Assembly (NCBI GenBank): GCA_002344355.1
Contig: DDTN01000014.1
Coordinates: forward strand, 124,001-188,000
Length of the DNA: 64,000 bases
Reading direction: 5' to 3'
DNA from: Proteobacteria bacterium UBA2363
GTDB taxonomy: Bacteria; Pseudomonadota; Gammaproteobacteria; Xanthomonadales; UBA2363
Part shown: positions 7,728-15,674 of the stretch, one piece after another
Numbering within the stretch: position 1 is the first letter of the stretch
Layout of the letters: every line of letters begins with the position of its first letter
Position numbers and translations under genes: made by a program
The notes under the pieces: generated by a model
Database searches by the model: none
The model's input: the letters and a program-made list of their open reading frames with translations, nothing else
Told to the model about the DNA's origin: nothing

Positions 7728-9809
7728 TCAGGCCGCGCTGCGGAAGCGGGTCCGCCGCAGCAGCTGCGCGTTGATGGCCACCACGATCGTGCTGACCGAC
7801 ATCAGCACGGCGCCCACCGCCGGCGCCAGCAGGATGCCCCAGGCGGCCAGGACGCCGGCGGCCAGGGGGATGGCGAGGATGTTGTAGCCGGCGGCCCACC
7901 ACAGGTTCTGCAGCATCTTGCGGTAGCTGGCGCGGCTGAGCGCGACGATGGCATGCACGTCGCGCGGGTCGGAGCGGACCAGCACGATGTCGCCGGCCTC
8001 CACCGCCACGTCGGTGCCGGCGCCGATGGCGATGCCGACGTCCGCGGTGGCCAGGGCGGGGGCGTCGTTGACCCCGTCCCCGACCATCGCCACGCGCTTG
8101 CCTCGTGCCTGCAGCCCTTCGACGACCGCCGCCTTGTCCTCGGGCAGCACTTCGGCCATCACGGTGTCGATGCCCAGTTCGGCGCCGACCGCATGGGCGA
8201 CGTTGGCCGCGTCCCCGGTGAGCAGGGCGACCTCGATGCCGGCCCGCTGGAGACGCGCGACGGCCTCGCGCGATTCGGGGCGGACCGCGTCGGCGACGGC
8301 GAACGCCGCGCGCACCTGGCCGGCCTCGACCAGGTGGACGACGGAGCGCCCGGACGCCCGGGCATGTTCGACGAGTGCCTGCAGCTCGGCCGGCACCGTG
8401 GCGCCCACGGCGCGCAGCAAGGCCGGGCCGCCCACCTCGAGCGCGCGCCCTTCCACCCGCGCGGCCACGCCGCGCCCGGGCGTGGCGCGGAAGTCGCCTG
8501 CCGCGGGCACGGCGAGCCCGCGCTCTTCGGCACCCAGCATCAGTGCGCGGGCGACGGGGTGTTCGGAGTCGCGCTCGGTGGCCGCGGCCAGGCGGAGCGC
8601 CTCGTCCGCGGTCATCCCCGCGGTCACCGCCACGTCGACGACACGGTGCTCGCCCAGGGTCAGGGTGCCGGTCTTGTCGAAGACCACCACGTCCAGCTGG
8701 CGGGCCTCCTCCAGGCCGCGCCGGTCGCGGACCAGCAGGCCCTGCTGGGCGCCCAGCGTGGTCGAGATCGCGATCACCAGCGGCACCGCCAGGCCCAGCG
8801 CATGCGGGCAGGCGATCACCAGCACGGTGACCACCCGTTCGATGATGAAGGCCCACTCGGCGCCGATCGCGGTCCAGGCGGCCAGCGTCAGCAGGGCCGC
8901 GCCGATGGCCGCGAAGGCCAGCAGGCGGGCGGCGCGGTCGGCCAGGGCCTGGGCGCGCGAACGCGACTGCTGGGCCTGGGCGACCATCCGCATGATGCCG
9001 GCGAGCGCGGTGCGTTCGCCGGTGCCGGTGACCTCGACACGCAGCGAGCCCTGCCCGTTGACCGTGCCGGCGATCACGGCGCTGCCGGCGGTCTTGTCCA
9101 CCGGGCGCGACTCGCCGGTGACCATGGACTCGTTCACCGCGCTGCCGCCCTCGCGGACCCGCCCGTCGGCGGGGATGGCGGCGCCGGGACGGACCAGGAC
9201 CACGTCCCCCTCGACCAGCTGCGATGCATCGATCTCGTCCACGCCACCGTCTGCGCGCAGCCGCAGCGCGGTGTCGGGAAGCAGCCGGGCGAGGGCCTTG
9301 AGCGCACCCTGGGCCTGGGAGATCGAGCGCATCTCGATCCAGTGGCCCAGCAGCATGATCGCCACGAGGGTGGCCAGTTCCCACCACAGGTCCTCGCCGG
9401 GCAGGCCGAGGCTGACCGCCAGGCTGTAGCCGAAGGCCACGGTGATGGCCAGGCCGATGAGCGTCATCATGCCCGGCAGGCGGTGCCTGAGCTCGTCGCG
9501 CGCGCCGCGCAGGAAGGGCAGGCCGCCGTAGGCATAGACGGCGGTGCCGAAGATCGCGGGTATCCACGCCGATCCGGCGAACTCCGGCGCGCGATAGCCG
9601 AACCAGTGCTGGATCATCTCCGACCAGGCCACGGCCGGAACCGCCAGCGCAAGGGTGATCCAGAAGCGGTCCCGGAACATCGCCACGCTGTGGCCGGCGT
9701 GGCGGTCGTGGCCGTCGTGCCCTGCGTCGCCCGGGCGACCCGCCGGCGGGCTACCGGAATGATGGGAGTGGTGTTGCACGTGCCTGTGGTCGCGACCGTT
9801 GCTGCCCAT
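7728..9809 (-). CDS. copB: CopB-type copper-translocating P-type ATPase
   Basis: This 693-residue P1B-type ATPase is of the CPH class. Residues 1-45 are His-rich (for example HHSHH and HDGHDRHAGH) in place of a ferredoxin-like metal-binding domain. The membrane metal site is Cys334-Pro-His336 (VIACPHALGL). The phosphorylated Asp378 lies in DKTGTLT, the actuator motif is TGES, and the hinge is GDGVNDAPAL. CopB-type enzymes carry copper or silver out of the cytoplasm. The start has a GGAGGT site and lies inside the 3' end of the upstream NTF2-like gene, a 59-base same-strand overlap that suggests coupling. It is the last gene of the leftward cluster. Confidence 0.93.
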   Translation of the reverse strand: MGSNGRDHRHVQHHSHHSGSPPAGRPGDAGHDGHDRHAGHSVAMFRDRFWITLALAVPAVAWSEMIQHWFGYRAPEFAGSAWIPAIFGTAVYAYGGLPFLRGARDELRHRLPGMMTLIGLAITVAFGYSLAVSLGLPGEDLWWELATLVAIMLLGHWIEMRSISQAQGALKALARLLPDTALRLRADGGVDEIDASQLVEGDVVLVRPGAAIPADGRVREGGSAVNESMVTGESRPVDKTAGSAVIAGTVNGQGSLRVEVTGTGERTALAGIMRMVAQAQQSRSRAQALADRAARLLAFAAIGAALLTLAAWTAIGAEWAFIIERVVTVLVIACPHALGLAVPLVIAISTTLGAQQGLLVRDRRGLEEARQLDVVVFDKTGTLTLGEHRVVDVAVTAGMTADEALRLAAATERDSEHPVARALMLGAEERGLAVPAAGDFRATPGRGVAARVEGRALEVGGPALLRAVGATVPAELQALVEHARASGRSVVHLVEAGQVRAAFAVADAVRPESREAVARLQRAGIEVALLTGDAANVAHAVGAELGIDTVMAEVLPEDKAAVVEGLQARGKRVAMVGDGVNDAPALATADVGIAIGAGTDVAVEAGDIVLVRSDPRDVHAIVALSRASYRKMLQNLWWAAGYNILAIPLAAGVLAAWGILLAPAVGAVLMSVSTIVVAINAQLLRRTRFRSAA

Positions 9810-10503
9810 GGCTGACCTCCGGGGGCGGGTGCCCCGCGCCGGCGGATGCCGGAGCGGGGGAGTGGCTCAAGTATTGCTTCTCGTGGCCGGACCAGTGGAT
9901 GTGCACGAGCCGCCAGCGCGGACCGCTGCGGCGCGTGACCATGGTCCCGGTGCTGAATGCGGACGGTATCCGCCCGGCCTTCTCGGTGTGGACCCCGCTC
10001 TCGTAGACCGCCCAGGCCGAGTCTGCGCTGGCCCGTGCGACACGATGCCGCGGCTGGTGGTGGGTGGACTTCGGGAAGGCCGCGTCGTGGCCCGCGGGGC
10101 AGTCGAAGTACTCCCCGGAGCCCCCCGACGCGCACACCATTGCTGCAGGCACGGACTCGGCGCGCACGGCGTCGGAATCGCCGCGCGCCAGCGCAGCCAT
10201 GAAGCGGTCGACGGTGACCGCGGTTTCGCGGGACGGTATCGGCACGCCGAGCACGGCCTCTTCGGTGCGCATCGCATGGACTTCGTGCTCCGGGTGGCCT
10301 GCCTGTCCTGCCTGGACTCCGTGGGCGGGGTGGTCGCCGCGACCGGCTTGGTTTCCCTGCACTGACCGGGCCGCCCGTGCCGCGCTGCCGTGGCCGTGAT
10401 CGCCGTGATCGCCGTGGTGGCCCTGGCCGGGTCGGGCCAGGGCCATGGGCGCGGCGAACGTGGGGAGGGTGGCGAGGACGCGACGGTCAGGCGTGTGGCT
10501 CAT
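9751..10503 (-). CDS. His-rich secreted protein with NTF2/SnoaL-like domain
   Basis: The protein has 250 residues. A short hydrophobic leader (ATLPTFAAPMALARP, about residues 11-25) is followed by a His/Gly/Asp-rich region (GHHGDHGDHGHG and more to about residue 70). A C-terminal domain then starts near VDRFMAALARGD, contains SAWAVYESG, and ends GPRWRLVHIHWSGH. That pattern matches DUF4440/SnoaL-type NTF2 folds, whose last strand reads W-R-hydrophobic-x-H-x-H-W-S. The His-rich stretch could bind Cu or another metal in the periplasm. The start at 10503 excludes a longer reading of the same frame that would overlap the DUF411 gene. The 3' end overlaps copB by 59 bases. Its function is unknown; metal buffering is inferred from composition and location. 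Confidence 0.65.
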   Translation of the reverse strand: MSHTPDRRVLATLPTFAAPMALARPGQGHHGDHGDHGHGSAARAARSVQGNQAGRGDHPAHGVQAGQAGHPEHEVHAMRTEEAVLGVPIPSRETAVTVDRFMAALARGDSDAVRAESVPAAMVCASGGSGEYFDCPAGHDAAFPKSTHHQPRHRVARASADSAWAVYESGVHTEKAGRIPSAFSTGTMVTRRSGPRWRLVHIHWSGHEKQYLSHSPAPASAGAGHPPPEVSHGQQRSRPQARATPLPSFR

Positions 10504-10555
10504 GAGTCTGTCGCCAAGGCGGGGCAGGAGGCGGGGAGGGCGTTGGCGGTCCGCT

Positions 10556-11092
10556 CTACCGCTGAGGCTGGTCGCCCCGGTGGTGCGCGTACTCGCTGAT
10601 GCCGCCGTCGGCGTCGATGAGGTGGGTGCTGAAACTCTGGAGCACATGGGCCTCCATCCCGGGCGACCCCAGGGGCATGCCGGGGACGGCGATGCCCCGC
10701 GCCCTGGGACGTTCGGCCAGCAGGCGGCGGATGTCGTCAAAGGGCACGTGGCCCTCGACGAAGTAGCCTTCGATCTCGGCGGTGTGGCAAGAGGCCTGGT
10801 GCGCGGGCACGCCCAGTGCCTCCTTGATCGGGTCGAGGTCCTCGTGGTCGCGGAGTTCGACCGCGAAGCCGGCGGCTTCGGCCTGCTCGGCCCAGGCGGT
10901 GCAGCAGCCGCACCAGGGAGTCTTGTGCACGACCAGCAACGGGCGTGCCTCGCTTCCATCGGCGCGCGCTCCTGCAGCGGTCGAGCCCGCTGTCGATGCC
11001 GGTGTCGCCTGGGGCTCCTGCGCGCAGGCGGGCAGCGCCACGGACAGGCCCAGGGCGAGCACCGCCCGGAGCTGGATTCGGGGGAAGTTCAT
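10556..11092 (-). CDS. DUF411 periplasmic protein
   Basis: This 178-residue protein has a signal peptide (residues about 10-29, ending ALPACAQ, possibly a lipobox with Cys27). After an Ala/Ser/Thr-rich linker comes a DUF411 domain with the motif HKTPWCGCCTAW, SCHTAEIEGYFVEGHVP, and a C-terminal PGMPLGSPGME. DUF411 proteins are small thioredoxin-like metal-binding proteins commonly found in copper and silver resistance loci; their exact role is not settled. The ATG at 11092 overlaps the copD stop by four bases, so synthesis is probably coupled to CopD. The conserved cysteines suggest Cu(I) handling in the periplasm. Confidence 0.88.
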   Translation of the reverse strand: MNFPRIQLRAVLALGLSVALPACAQEPQATPASTAGSTAAGARADGSEARPLLVVHKTPWCGCCTAWAEQAEAAGFAVELRDHEDLDPIKEALGVPAHQASCHTAEIEGYFVEGHVPFDDIRRLLAERPRARGIAVPGMPLGSPGMEAHVLQSFSTHLIDADGGISEYAHHRGDQPQR

Positions 11093-12072
11093 TCGCGATC
11101 TCCGATGGTTGCTGCGTGGTGGGGTGGTGAGGACCTGGCCTGGCTTGTGGGCGCCGTCTCTCCGGGCGGATCGCGCGGCGAGGCAAGGGTGGTCAGCGCG
11201 GCGGTCGACAGCAGGACCGCAGCCATCAGCAGGGCCTCGGCGAGGATGCTCCGGCGCAGGCCGCGGCGGGCGCGTACATCGCCGCGCGCCAGCGCAGGCA
11301 CCAGGCGAAGCTTGTTCAGGGCGGCAATCCCGAGCAGGGCGGCCACCAGGCCGACCTTGCCCAGCAGCAGCTGGCCGTAGGCCGTGGTGAGCAGGGCCTG
11401 CGCGCTGCCAAGCAGGAGCCAGGCCAGACCGAGCCCGGCGGCGACCAGCACCGGAACGAACATCAGCCCGATCCTGCCAAAGCGGGCCAGCACGGTGCCG
11501 GCATGCACGGTGTCGGTGGCCGATGCCAGGCGGAACAGCGGCGCCAGTGCCGACATCCAGAAGGCGACTGCGAGCAGGTGCAGGCAGAGCAGGGCCACCA
11601 GCACGCCACGCGGCTCGTTTCGGGTATGTCCCACCTGCACGAAGGCCAGCAGCAGGAGCGAGATGCCTGCCACGCCGATCAACCTGCACGGCCATGCCGC
11701 GAAGCTGCGCGCACCGGCCATCGAGGCCAGCAGCAGGCTCATGCCCGCGACGGCCAGCAGCATCCGATCGCCCAGCGGGCTGCCGTACACCAGGGTGAGA
11801 AGCGCCGGGTCCACGGCGGCCTGGAGACTGCCGCCGCCGAGATAGCCGGACTGCAGGGGCCATTGCAGCACGACCAGTCCGATGCCGAGGGCCGCGGCCA
11901 TCGCGCCCCCTCGCGCCGTGCGTCCTGCCTCGGCCGCACCCAGGCCAGGGAAGGCGTGCAGGAGCAGGCGACTGCCGATGGCCAGCATTGCGGCCGCGTA
12001 GACGCCGGCGGCGACCAGGATGCGCGCGCCGGTCCAGGGGTCCAGCGCCTGCGCGGCAGTCGGCCAGACCAT
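11089..12072 (-). CDS. copD: CopD-family inner-membrane copper protein
   Basis: This 327-residue polytopic membrane protein has about eight hydrophobic helices (for example ILVAAGVYAAAMLAIGSRLL near residue 18), as in CopD/PcoD. Conserved-type features include a VQVGHTRNEPRGVLVALLCLHLLAVAFW stretch in the middle containing two histidines. CopD works with CopC to move copper into the cytoplasm, or at least affects uptake, probably to feed cuproenzymes. The chosen ATG lies two bases after the copC stop. An upstream in-frame ATG would overlap copC. It is followed by the DUF411 gene with a four-base overlap. Confidence 0.88.
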   Translation of the reverse strand: MVWPTAAQALDPWTGARILVAAGVYAAAMLAIGSRLLLHAFPGLGAAEAGRTARGGAMAAALGIGLVVLQWPLQSGYLGGGSLQAAVDPALLTLVYGSPLGDRMLLAVAGMSLLLASMAGARSFAAWPCRLIGVAGISLLLLAFVQVGHTRNEPRGVLVALLCLHLLAVAFWMSALAPLFRLASATDTVHAGTVLARFGRIGLMFVPVLVAAGLGLAWLLLGSAQALLTTAYGQLLLGKVGLVAALLGIAALNKLRLVPALARGDVRARRGLRRSILAEALLMAAVLLSTAALTTLASPRDPPGETAPTSQARSSPPHHAATIGDRE

Positions 12073-12074
12073 CG

Positions 12075-12458
12075 TCAGTGGCCGACCCTGAAGCGGAAGC
12101 TGCCCGACATCAGGTGGCCGTCCGCTGCCAGCGCACGCCACTCCACCCGGTACTCGCCGGGCGCCAGCGGCGCGGCTGGCGCCGTTTCGAAGCCACGTAC
12201 CGGCTGCGCGCCGGGACGGTCCGACAGGACGACGTCCCCGTCGGGCCCGCTGAGCGTGAACCGGGTGATGCGCAGTGCGCCATCGAACTGCACGCCGACG
12301 GACTCGGGCGGATGGTGGAGGCGGGCGCCATCGTCCGGCCGGGTGGCGGTGACGCCGCTGTGCGCGGCCAGTGGTCCGGCGATCACGAGGCAGACGGCGG
12401 CCACAAGGACCTTCGCCATCCGGCGCAGGGTGGCTGGGGCCGTGGTTTCCGGATGCAT
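12075..12458 (-). CDS. copC: CopC periplasmic copper-binding protein
   Basis: The protein has 127 residues, the normal size for CopC. A signal peptide ends at PLAAHSG, so the mature protein would begin with His, the classic first Cu(II) ligand of the CopC histidine brace. A later His is present in AADGHLMSGSFRFRVGH, together with the conserved strand GEYRVEWRALAADGH. A GGAGGAAAGC ribosome site precedes the ATG. CopC binds copper in the periplasm and is thought to hand it to CopD, encoded immediately downstream. No methionine-rich Cu(I) loop is obvious, which fits the Cu(II)-only CopC subtype. Confidence 0.9.
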   Translation of the reverse strand: MHPETTAPATLRRMAKVLVAAVCLVIAGPLAAHSGVTATRPDDGARLHHPPESVGVQFDGALRITRFTLSGPDGDVVLSDRPGAQPVRGFETAPAAPLAPGEYRVEWRALAADGHLMSGSFRFRVGH

Positions 12459-12759
12459 GCTTTCCTCCTGGATCGAGTGGTCGGGGTGGTCGCCTGCCAG
12501 CCTTCGGTGGCTGTGGCGGTCAGGCGGTTCGAGGGCACGGCCAGGCAGTTCCTGGCCCTACGTCGTTCTGGATCGCACTTCCCGCAGATCGGGTCCCGGC
12601 GCCGCCGCAAGGGGCAGGAGCAGGCGTGGCCCGCGACCCGCGTCGGGCCCTGCCGGGTACGCGGATGCGGACGGGCAGCGACGCGGTCGTTCGCTCCGGT
12701 CGCCACGCGCCCGCAAACTCCGGGCGGGGAGGCACGGTCGCACCAATGCCGGAGCACGG
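12459..12759. other. intergenic region between cueR and copC
   Basis: In these 301 bases I see no reading frame with convincing coding character on either strand and no clear CueR operator. It probably contains the leader or promoter for copC-copD-DUF411. A leftward frame with CSC and CGKC pairs exists but is arginine/proline-rich and looks accidental. Confidence 0.35.
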
Positions 12760-13218
12760 TCATTGCGTTGTGCGCTGCCGCGACAGGTCGGAAAGGATGG
12801 GGCACTCTGGGCGTGCGTCTCCATGGCAGCGCTCGGCCAGTTCGCGCAGGGTGTCGCGCATCGCCTCGAGTTCGCCGATGCGTCGTTCGATCTCGTCCGC
12901 GTGGCCCAGTGCCAGTCGCTTGACGTCGGCGCTGGCGCGGTCGCGGTCGCGCCAAAGGGCCAGCAGGGCGTCGATCTGGCGGATGCCGAAACCGAGGTCG
13001 CGGGCGCGACGTATGAAGCGCAGGGAGTGCACGTCGGCATCGCTGTAGACCCGGTAGTTGGCGAAGGTGCGGGTGGCCGGTGGGATCAGCCCGATCTTCT
13101 CGTAGTGGCGGATCATCTTCACCGAGACCCCCGATGCCGCGGCGGCGGCGCCGATCTCGTGGAAACCCTCGCGGCGCGCATCGGCGAGTGCCACCGGCGT
13201 GACTTGGCGACGTGGCAT
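12760..13218 (-). CDS. cueR: CueR-type MerR-family copper-responsive regulator
   Basis: This 152-residue activator has a MerR winged-helix DNA-binding domain from about residue 18 (FHEIGAAAAASGVSVKMIRHYEKIGL), a long dimerisation helix, and a metal loop with Cys131 and Cys139. The eight-residue spacing CHGDARPEC equals that of CueR Cys112/Cys120. This selects Cu(I)/Ag(I) sensing rather than Hg, Zn or Co. The N-terminus is about 17 residues longer than typical CueR. The start at 13218 has a GGAGAC site and lies 10 bases after the copA stop, so cueR is transcribed with copA and would be autoregulated through the operator at 15548. Confidence 0.92.
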   Translation of the reverse strand: MPRRQVTPVALADARREGFHEIGAAAAASGVSVKMIRHYEKIGLIPPATRTFANYRVYSDADVHSLRFIRRARDLGFGIRQIDALLALWRDRDRASADVKRLALGHADEIERRIGELEAMRDTLRELAERCHGDARPECPILSDLSRQRTTQ

Positions 13219-13228
13219 GGCGGTCTCC

Positions 13229-15514
13229 TCAGCCGAGCGGGTAAGGAACGCGGAAGCGGCGCAGGCGCAGCGCGTTGCCGACCACGAACACACTGGACAG
13301 GGCCATCGCCAGCGCCGCCAGCATCGGCGACAGGCCAATGCCGAAAGCCGGGTGGAGCACGCCGGCGGCGACCGGGATCAGGGCGGTGTTGTAGGCGAAG
13401 GCCCAGAACAGGTTCTGGCGGATGTTGCGCAGGGTCGCGCGCGACAGCGCGATGGCGTTGGCCACGTTGCGCAGGTCGCCCGACATCAGGACCACATCGG
13501 CGCTCTCGATGGCGACGTCGGTGCCGTTGCCGATGGCGATGCCCACCTCGGCTTCGGCCAGGGCCGGCGCATCGTTGATGCCGTCGCCGACGAAGGCGAC
13601 GCGGCGGCCTTCGCTGCGCATCCGCCTGATCAGGTCGAGCTTGTCGCCCGGCAGCAGTTCCGCGTGCACCGCGTCGATTCCGAGCTGGCCGGCGATCGCC
13701 TCGGCGGTGCGGCGGTGGTCGCCGCTGAGCATGGCCACGCGCAGGCCCATGGCGTGCAGGGCCTCGATCGCGGCCGGCGTGCCGGCCTTGATCGGGTCGG
13801 CCACCGCGAGCAGGGCCACCGCGCGGCCGTCGACCGCCATCCACAGCGGCGTCCTGGCCGCCCGGGCCAGGGCGTCCGCGCGCTCGGCGTGGGCGCTGGT
13901 GTCGATGCCGGCCTCGGCCAGGAAGCGCGCGCTGCCCAGCAGGACACCCCGGCCATCGACGCGCGCCTCGATGCCGCGGCCGGTGTGGCTGGCGAACCCG
14001 TCGGCCGGCGGCAGCGCCATGCCGCGTTCGCGCGCCGCGGCGAGGAGGGCGGCGGCCACCGGGTGCTCGGCGTCCTGCTCGGCCGCCGCCGCCAGTACCA
14101 GCACCCGCGCCTCGTCGAGGTCCGCCAGCAGGACCAGGTCGGTCAGCGCCGGCCGGCCCAGGGTGAGGGTGCCGGTCTTGTCCAGGGCCACCGTGTCCAC
14201 GCCGCGAAGGGCCTGCAGGGCGTCGCCGCCGCGGAACAGGATGCCGGCGTCCGCGCCGCGTCCGGTGCCGACCAGGATGGAGGTGGGCGTGGCCAGGCCC
14301 ATGGCGCAAGGGCAGGCGATGATCAGCACCGCCACGGCCTTGACCAGGGCCATCGCCAGGGCCGGCTCGGGCCCCAGCAGCCACCAGGCCAGCGCGGTCA
14401 GCGCCGACAGGGCGATCACGACGGGCACGAACCAGGCGGTGACCCGGTCGACCAGGGCCTGGATGGGCAGCTTGGCGCCCTGGGCCTGCTGGACCATCCG
14501 CACGATGCGCGCCAGCACCGCGTCCTCGCCCAGGTCGGTGGCGCGCAGGCGCAGGCTGCCCTGCTGGTTGAGCGTGCCGCCGACCACCGCGTCGCCCGGC
14601 GCCTTGGCCACTGGCACCGGCTCGCCGGTGAGCATGGATTCGTCCACGCGGGAGCGGCCCTCGACCACCTCGCCGTCGACCGGGATCGCCTCGCCCGGAC
14701 GGACCCGCACCACGTCGCCCCGACGCACGGCCGCGACCTCCAATTCGACGACCTCGTCGCCGCGCTCCACCCGCGCGATCCTGGCCTGCAGGCCGAGCAG
14801 CCGGGCGATGGCCGCCCCGGTGCGTCCCCGCGCCCGCGCCTCCAGCCAGCGCCCCATCAGGACCAGGGTGACGATCACCGCGGCGGGCTCGAAGTAGACC
14901 TGGGCGCTGCCCTCGGGCATCGACCCCGGGGCGAAGCTGGCGACCACCGAGTAGAGCCACGCCGCGCCGGTGCCCAGGGCGACCAGCGAGTTCATCTCGG
15001 GCGCCCCGCGCAGCAGGGCAGGGATGCCGGCACGGAAGAAGCCCTGCCCGGGCCCGAACAGCACCAGGCTCGCGAGCAGGAACTGCACCAGGTTGATGGT
15101 GGGCGTGCCCAGCCAGCCGTGCAACGCGTGGTGCAGCGCCGGTACCAGGTGGCCGCCCATCTCCAGGACGAACACCGGGGCGGTGAGCCTGGCAGCGATC
15201 AGGAAATCGCGGCGCGTCCGGTTCGCCTCCACCTCCGGTTCGCCGGTGCCGTCGTGACCCGCGCGGCCGTCGGGGGTGTCGTCATCGCCAGGGTCTGCGG
15301 CGGCGCCGTAGCCCGCGGCGCGCAGGGCGTTGCGGGCCGCGGCCGGATCGAAGTCCTCCTCCACCGCCAGGCGAGCCTGGCGCGTTGCGAGGTTGACCGT
15401 CGCGCTGCGTACGCCCGGAACCGCAACGAGGGCACGTTCGGCGCGCGCCACGCAGGACGCGCAGTGCATCCCGTGCACGGGCAGGTCGAGAAGGTTCGGT
15501 GTCGATTCGTTCAT
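13229..15514 (-). CDS. copA: Cu(I)-exporting P-type ATPase, CopA type
   Basis: This 761-residue P1B-1 ATPase pumps Cu(I) from cytoplasm to periplasm. One N-terminal heavy-metal-associated domain carries Cys18 and Cys21 in GMHCASC. The membrane site is Cys401-Pro-Cys403 (IIACPCAMGLATP), phosphorylation is at Asp445 (DKTGTLT), the actuator loop is TGEP, and the hinge is GDGINDAPAL. The single N-terminal metal-binding domain and full length are usual. It is the first gene of a copA-cueR transcript, and a well-formed CueR promoter lies just upstream. It is distinct from the CPH-type ATPase at 7728, so the island carries two ATPases of different classes. Confidence 0.95.
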   Translation of the reverse strand: MNESTPNLLDLPVHGMHCASCVARAERALVAVPGVRSATVNLATRQARLAVEEDFDPAAARNALRAAGYGAAADPGDDDTPDGRAGHDGTGEPEVEANRTRRDFLIAARLTAPVFVLEMGGHLVPALHHALHGWLGTPTINLVQFLLASLVLFGPGQGFFRAGIPALLRGAPEMNSLVALGTGAAWLYSVVASFAPGSMPEGSAQVYFEPAAVIVTLVLMGRWLEARARGRTGAAIARLLGLQARIARVERGDEVVELEVAAVRRGDVVRVRPGEAIPVDGEVVEGRSRVDESMLTGEPVPVAKAPGDAVVGGTLNQQGSLRLRATDLGEDAVLARIVRMVQQAQGAKLPIQALVDRVTAWFVPVVIALSALTALAWWLLGPEPALAMALVKAVAVLIIACPCAMGLATPTSILVGTGRGADAGILFRGGDALQALRGVDTVALDKTGTLTLGRPALTDLVLLADLDEARVLVLAAAAEQDAEHPVAAALLAAARERGMALPPADGFASHTGRGIEARVDGRGVLLGSARFLAEAGIDTSAHAERADALARAARTPLWMAVDGRAVALLAVADPIKAGTPAAIEALHAMGLRVAMLSGDHRRTAEAIAGQLGIDAVHAELLPGDKLDLIRRMRSEGRRVAFVGDGINDAPALAEAEVGIAIGNGTDVAIESADVVLMSGDLRNVANAIALSRATLRNIRQNLFWAFAYNTALIPVAAGVLHPAFGIGLSPMLAALAMALSSVFVVGNALRLRRFRVPYPLG

Positions 15515-15538
15515 GGGAAGTCCCGTCGATGGGCTGCC

Positions 15539-15569
15539 AGCTTCATGCCTCCCATGGTGGGAGGGTCAA
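15539..15569 (-). promoter_or_regulatory. CueR-type promoter/operator for copA-cueR
   Basis: Read leftward, -35 TTGACC (15569-15564) is followed by a 19-base spacer and -10 GAAGCT (15544-15539). The spacer contains the palindrome CCTCCCA-CCA-TGGGAGG (15564-15548). The long 19-base spacer with a CC-rich/GG-rich dyad is the known layout of MerR/CueR-activated copper promoters. It lies 25-55 bases before the copA start. Confidence 0.8.
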
Positions 15570-15674
15570 GCGGTGGCCCGGACGGCTCCGTCTCCCGCTG
15601 AAGTCCCGGATCGGCCCGGTGCCGGCGCGCCCTTGCCCGCCATTTCCCCACGCAGGTGGCGGGTCGATGCCCGC

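Noticed and set aside
7690..7730. Possible attachment site or repeat at the copper operon junction
   Set aside because: The sequence is a simple perfect hairpin between convergent genes and has no second copy that I can see.
12459..12759. Small leftward frame with CSC and CGKC pairs that could be a metal-binding peptide
   Set aside because: It is arginine/proline-rich, lacks a ribosome site and signal peptide, and continues across copC in the wrong frame.
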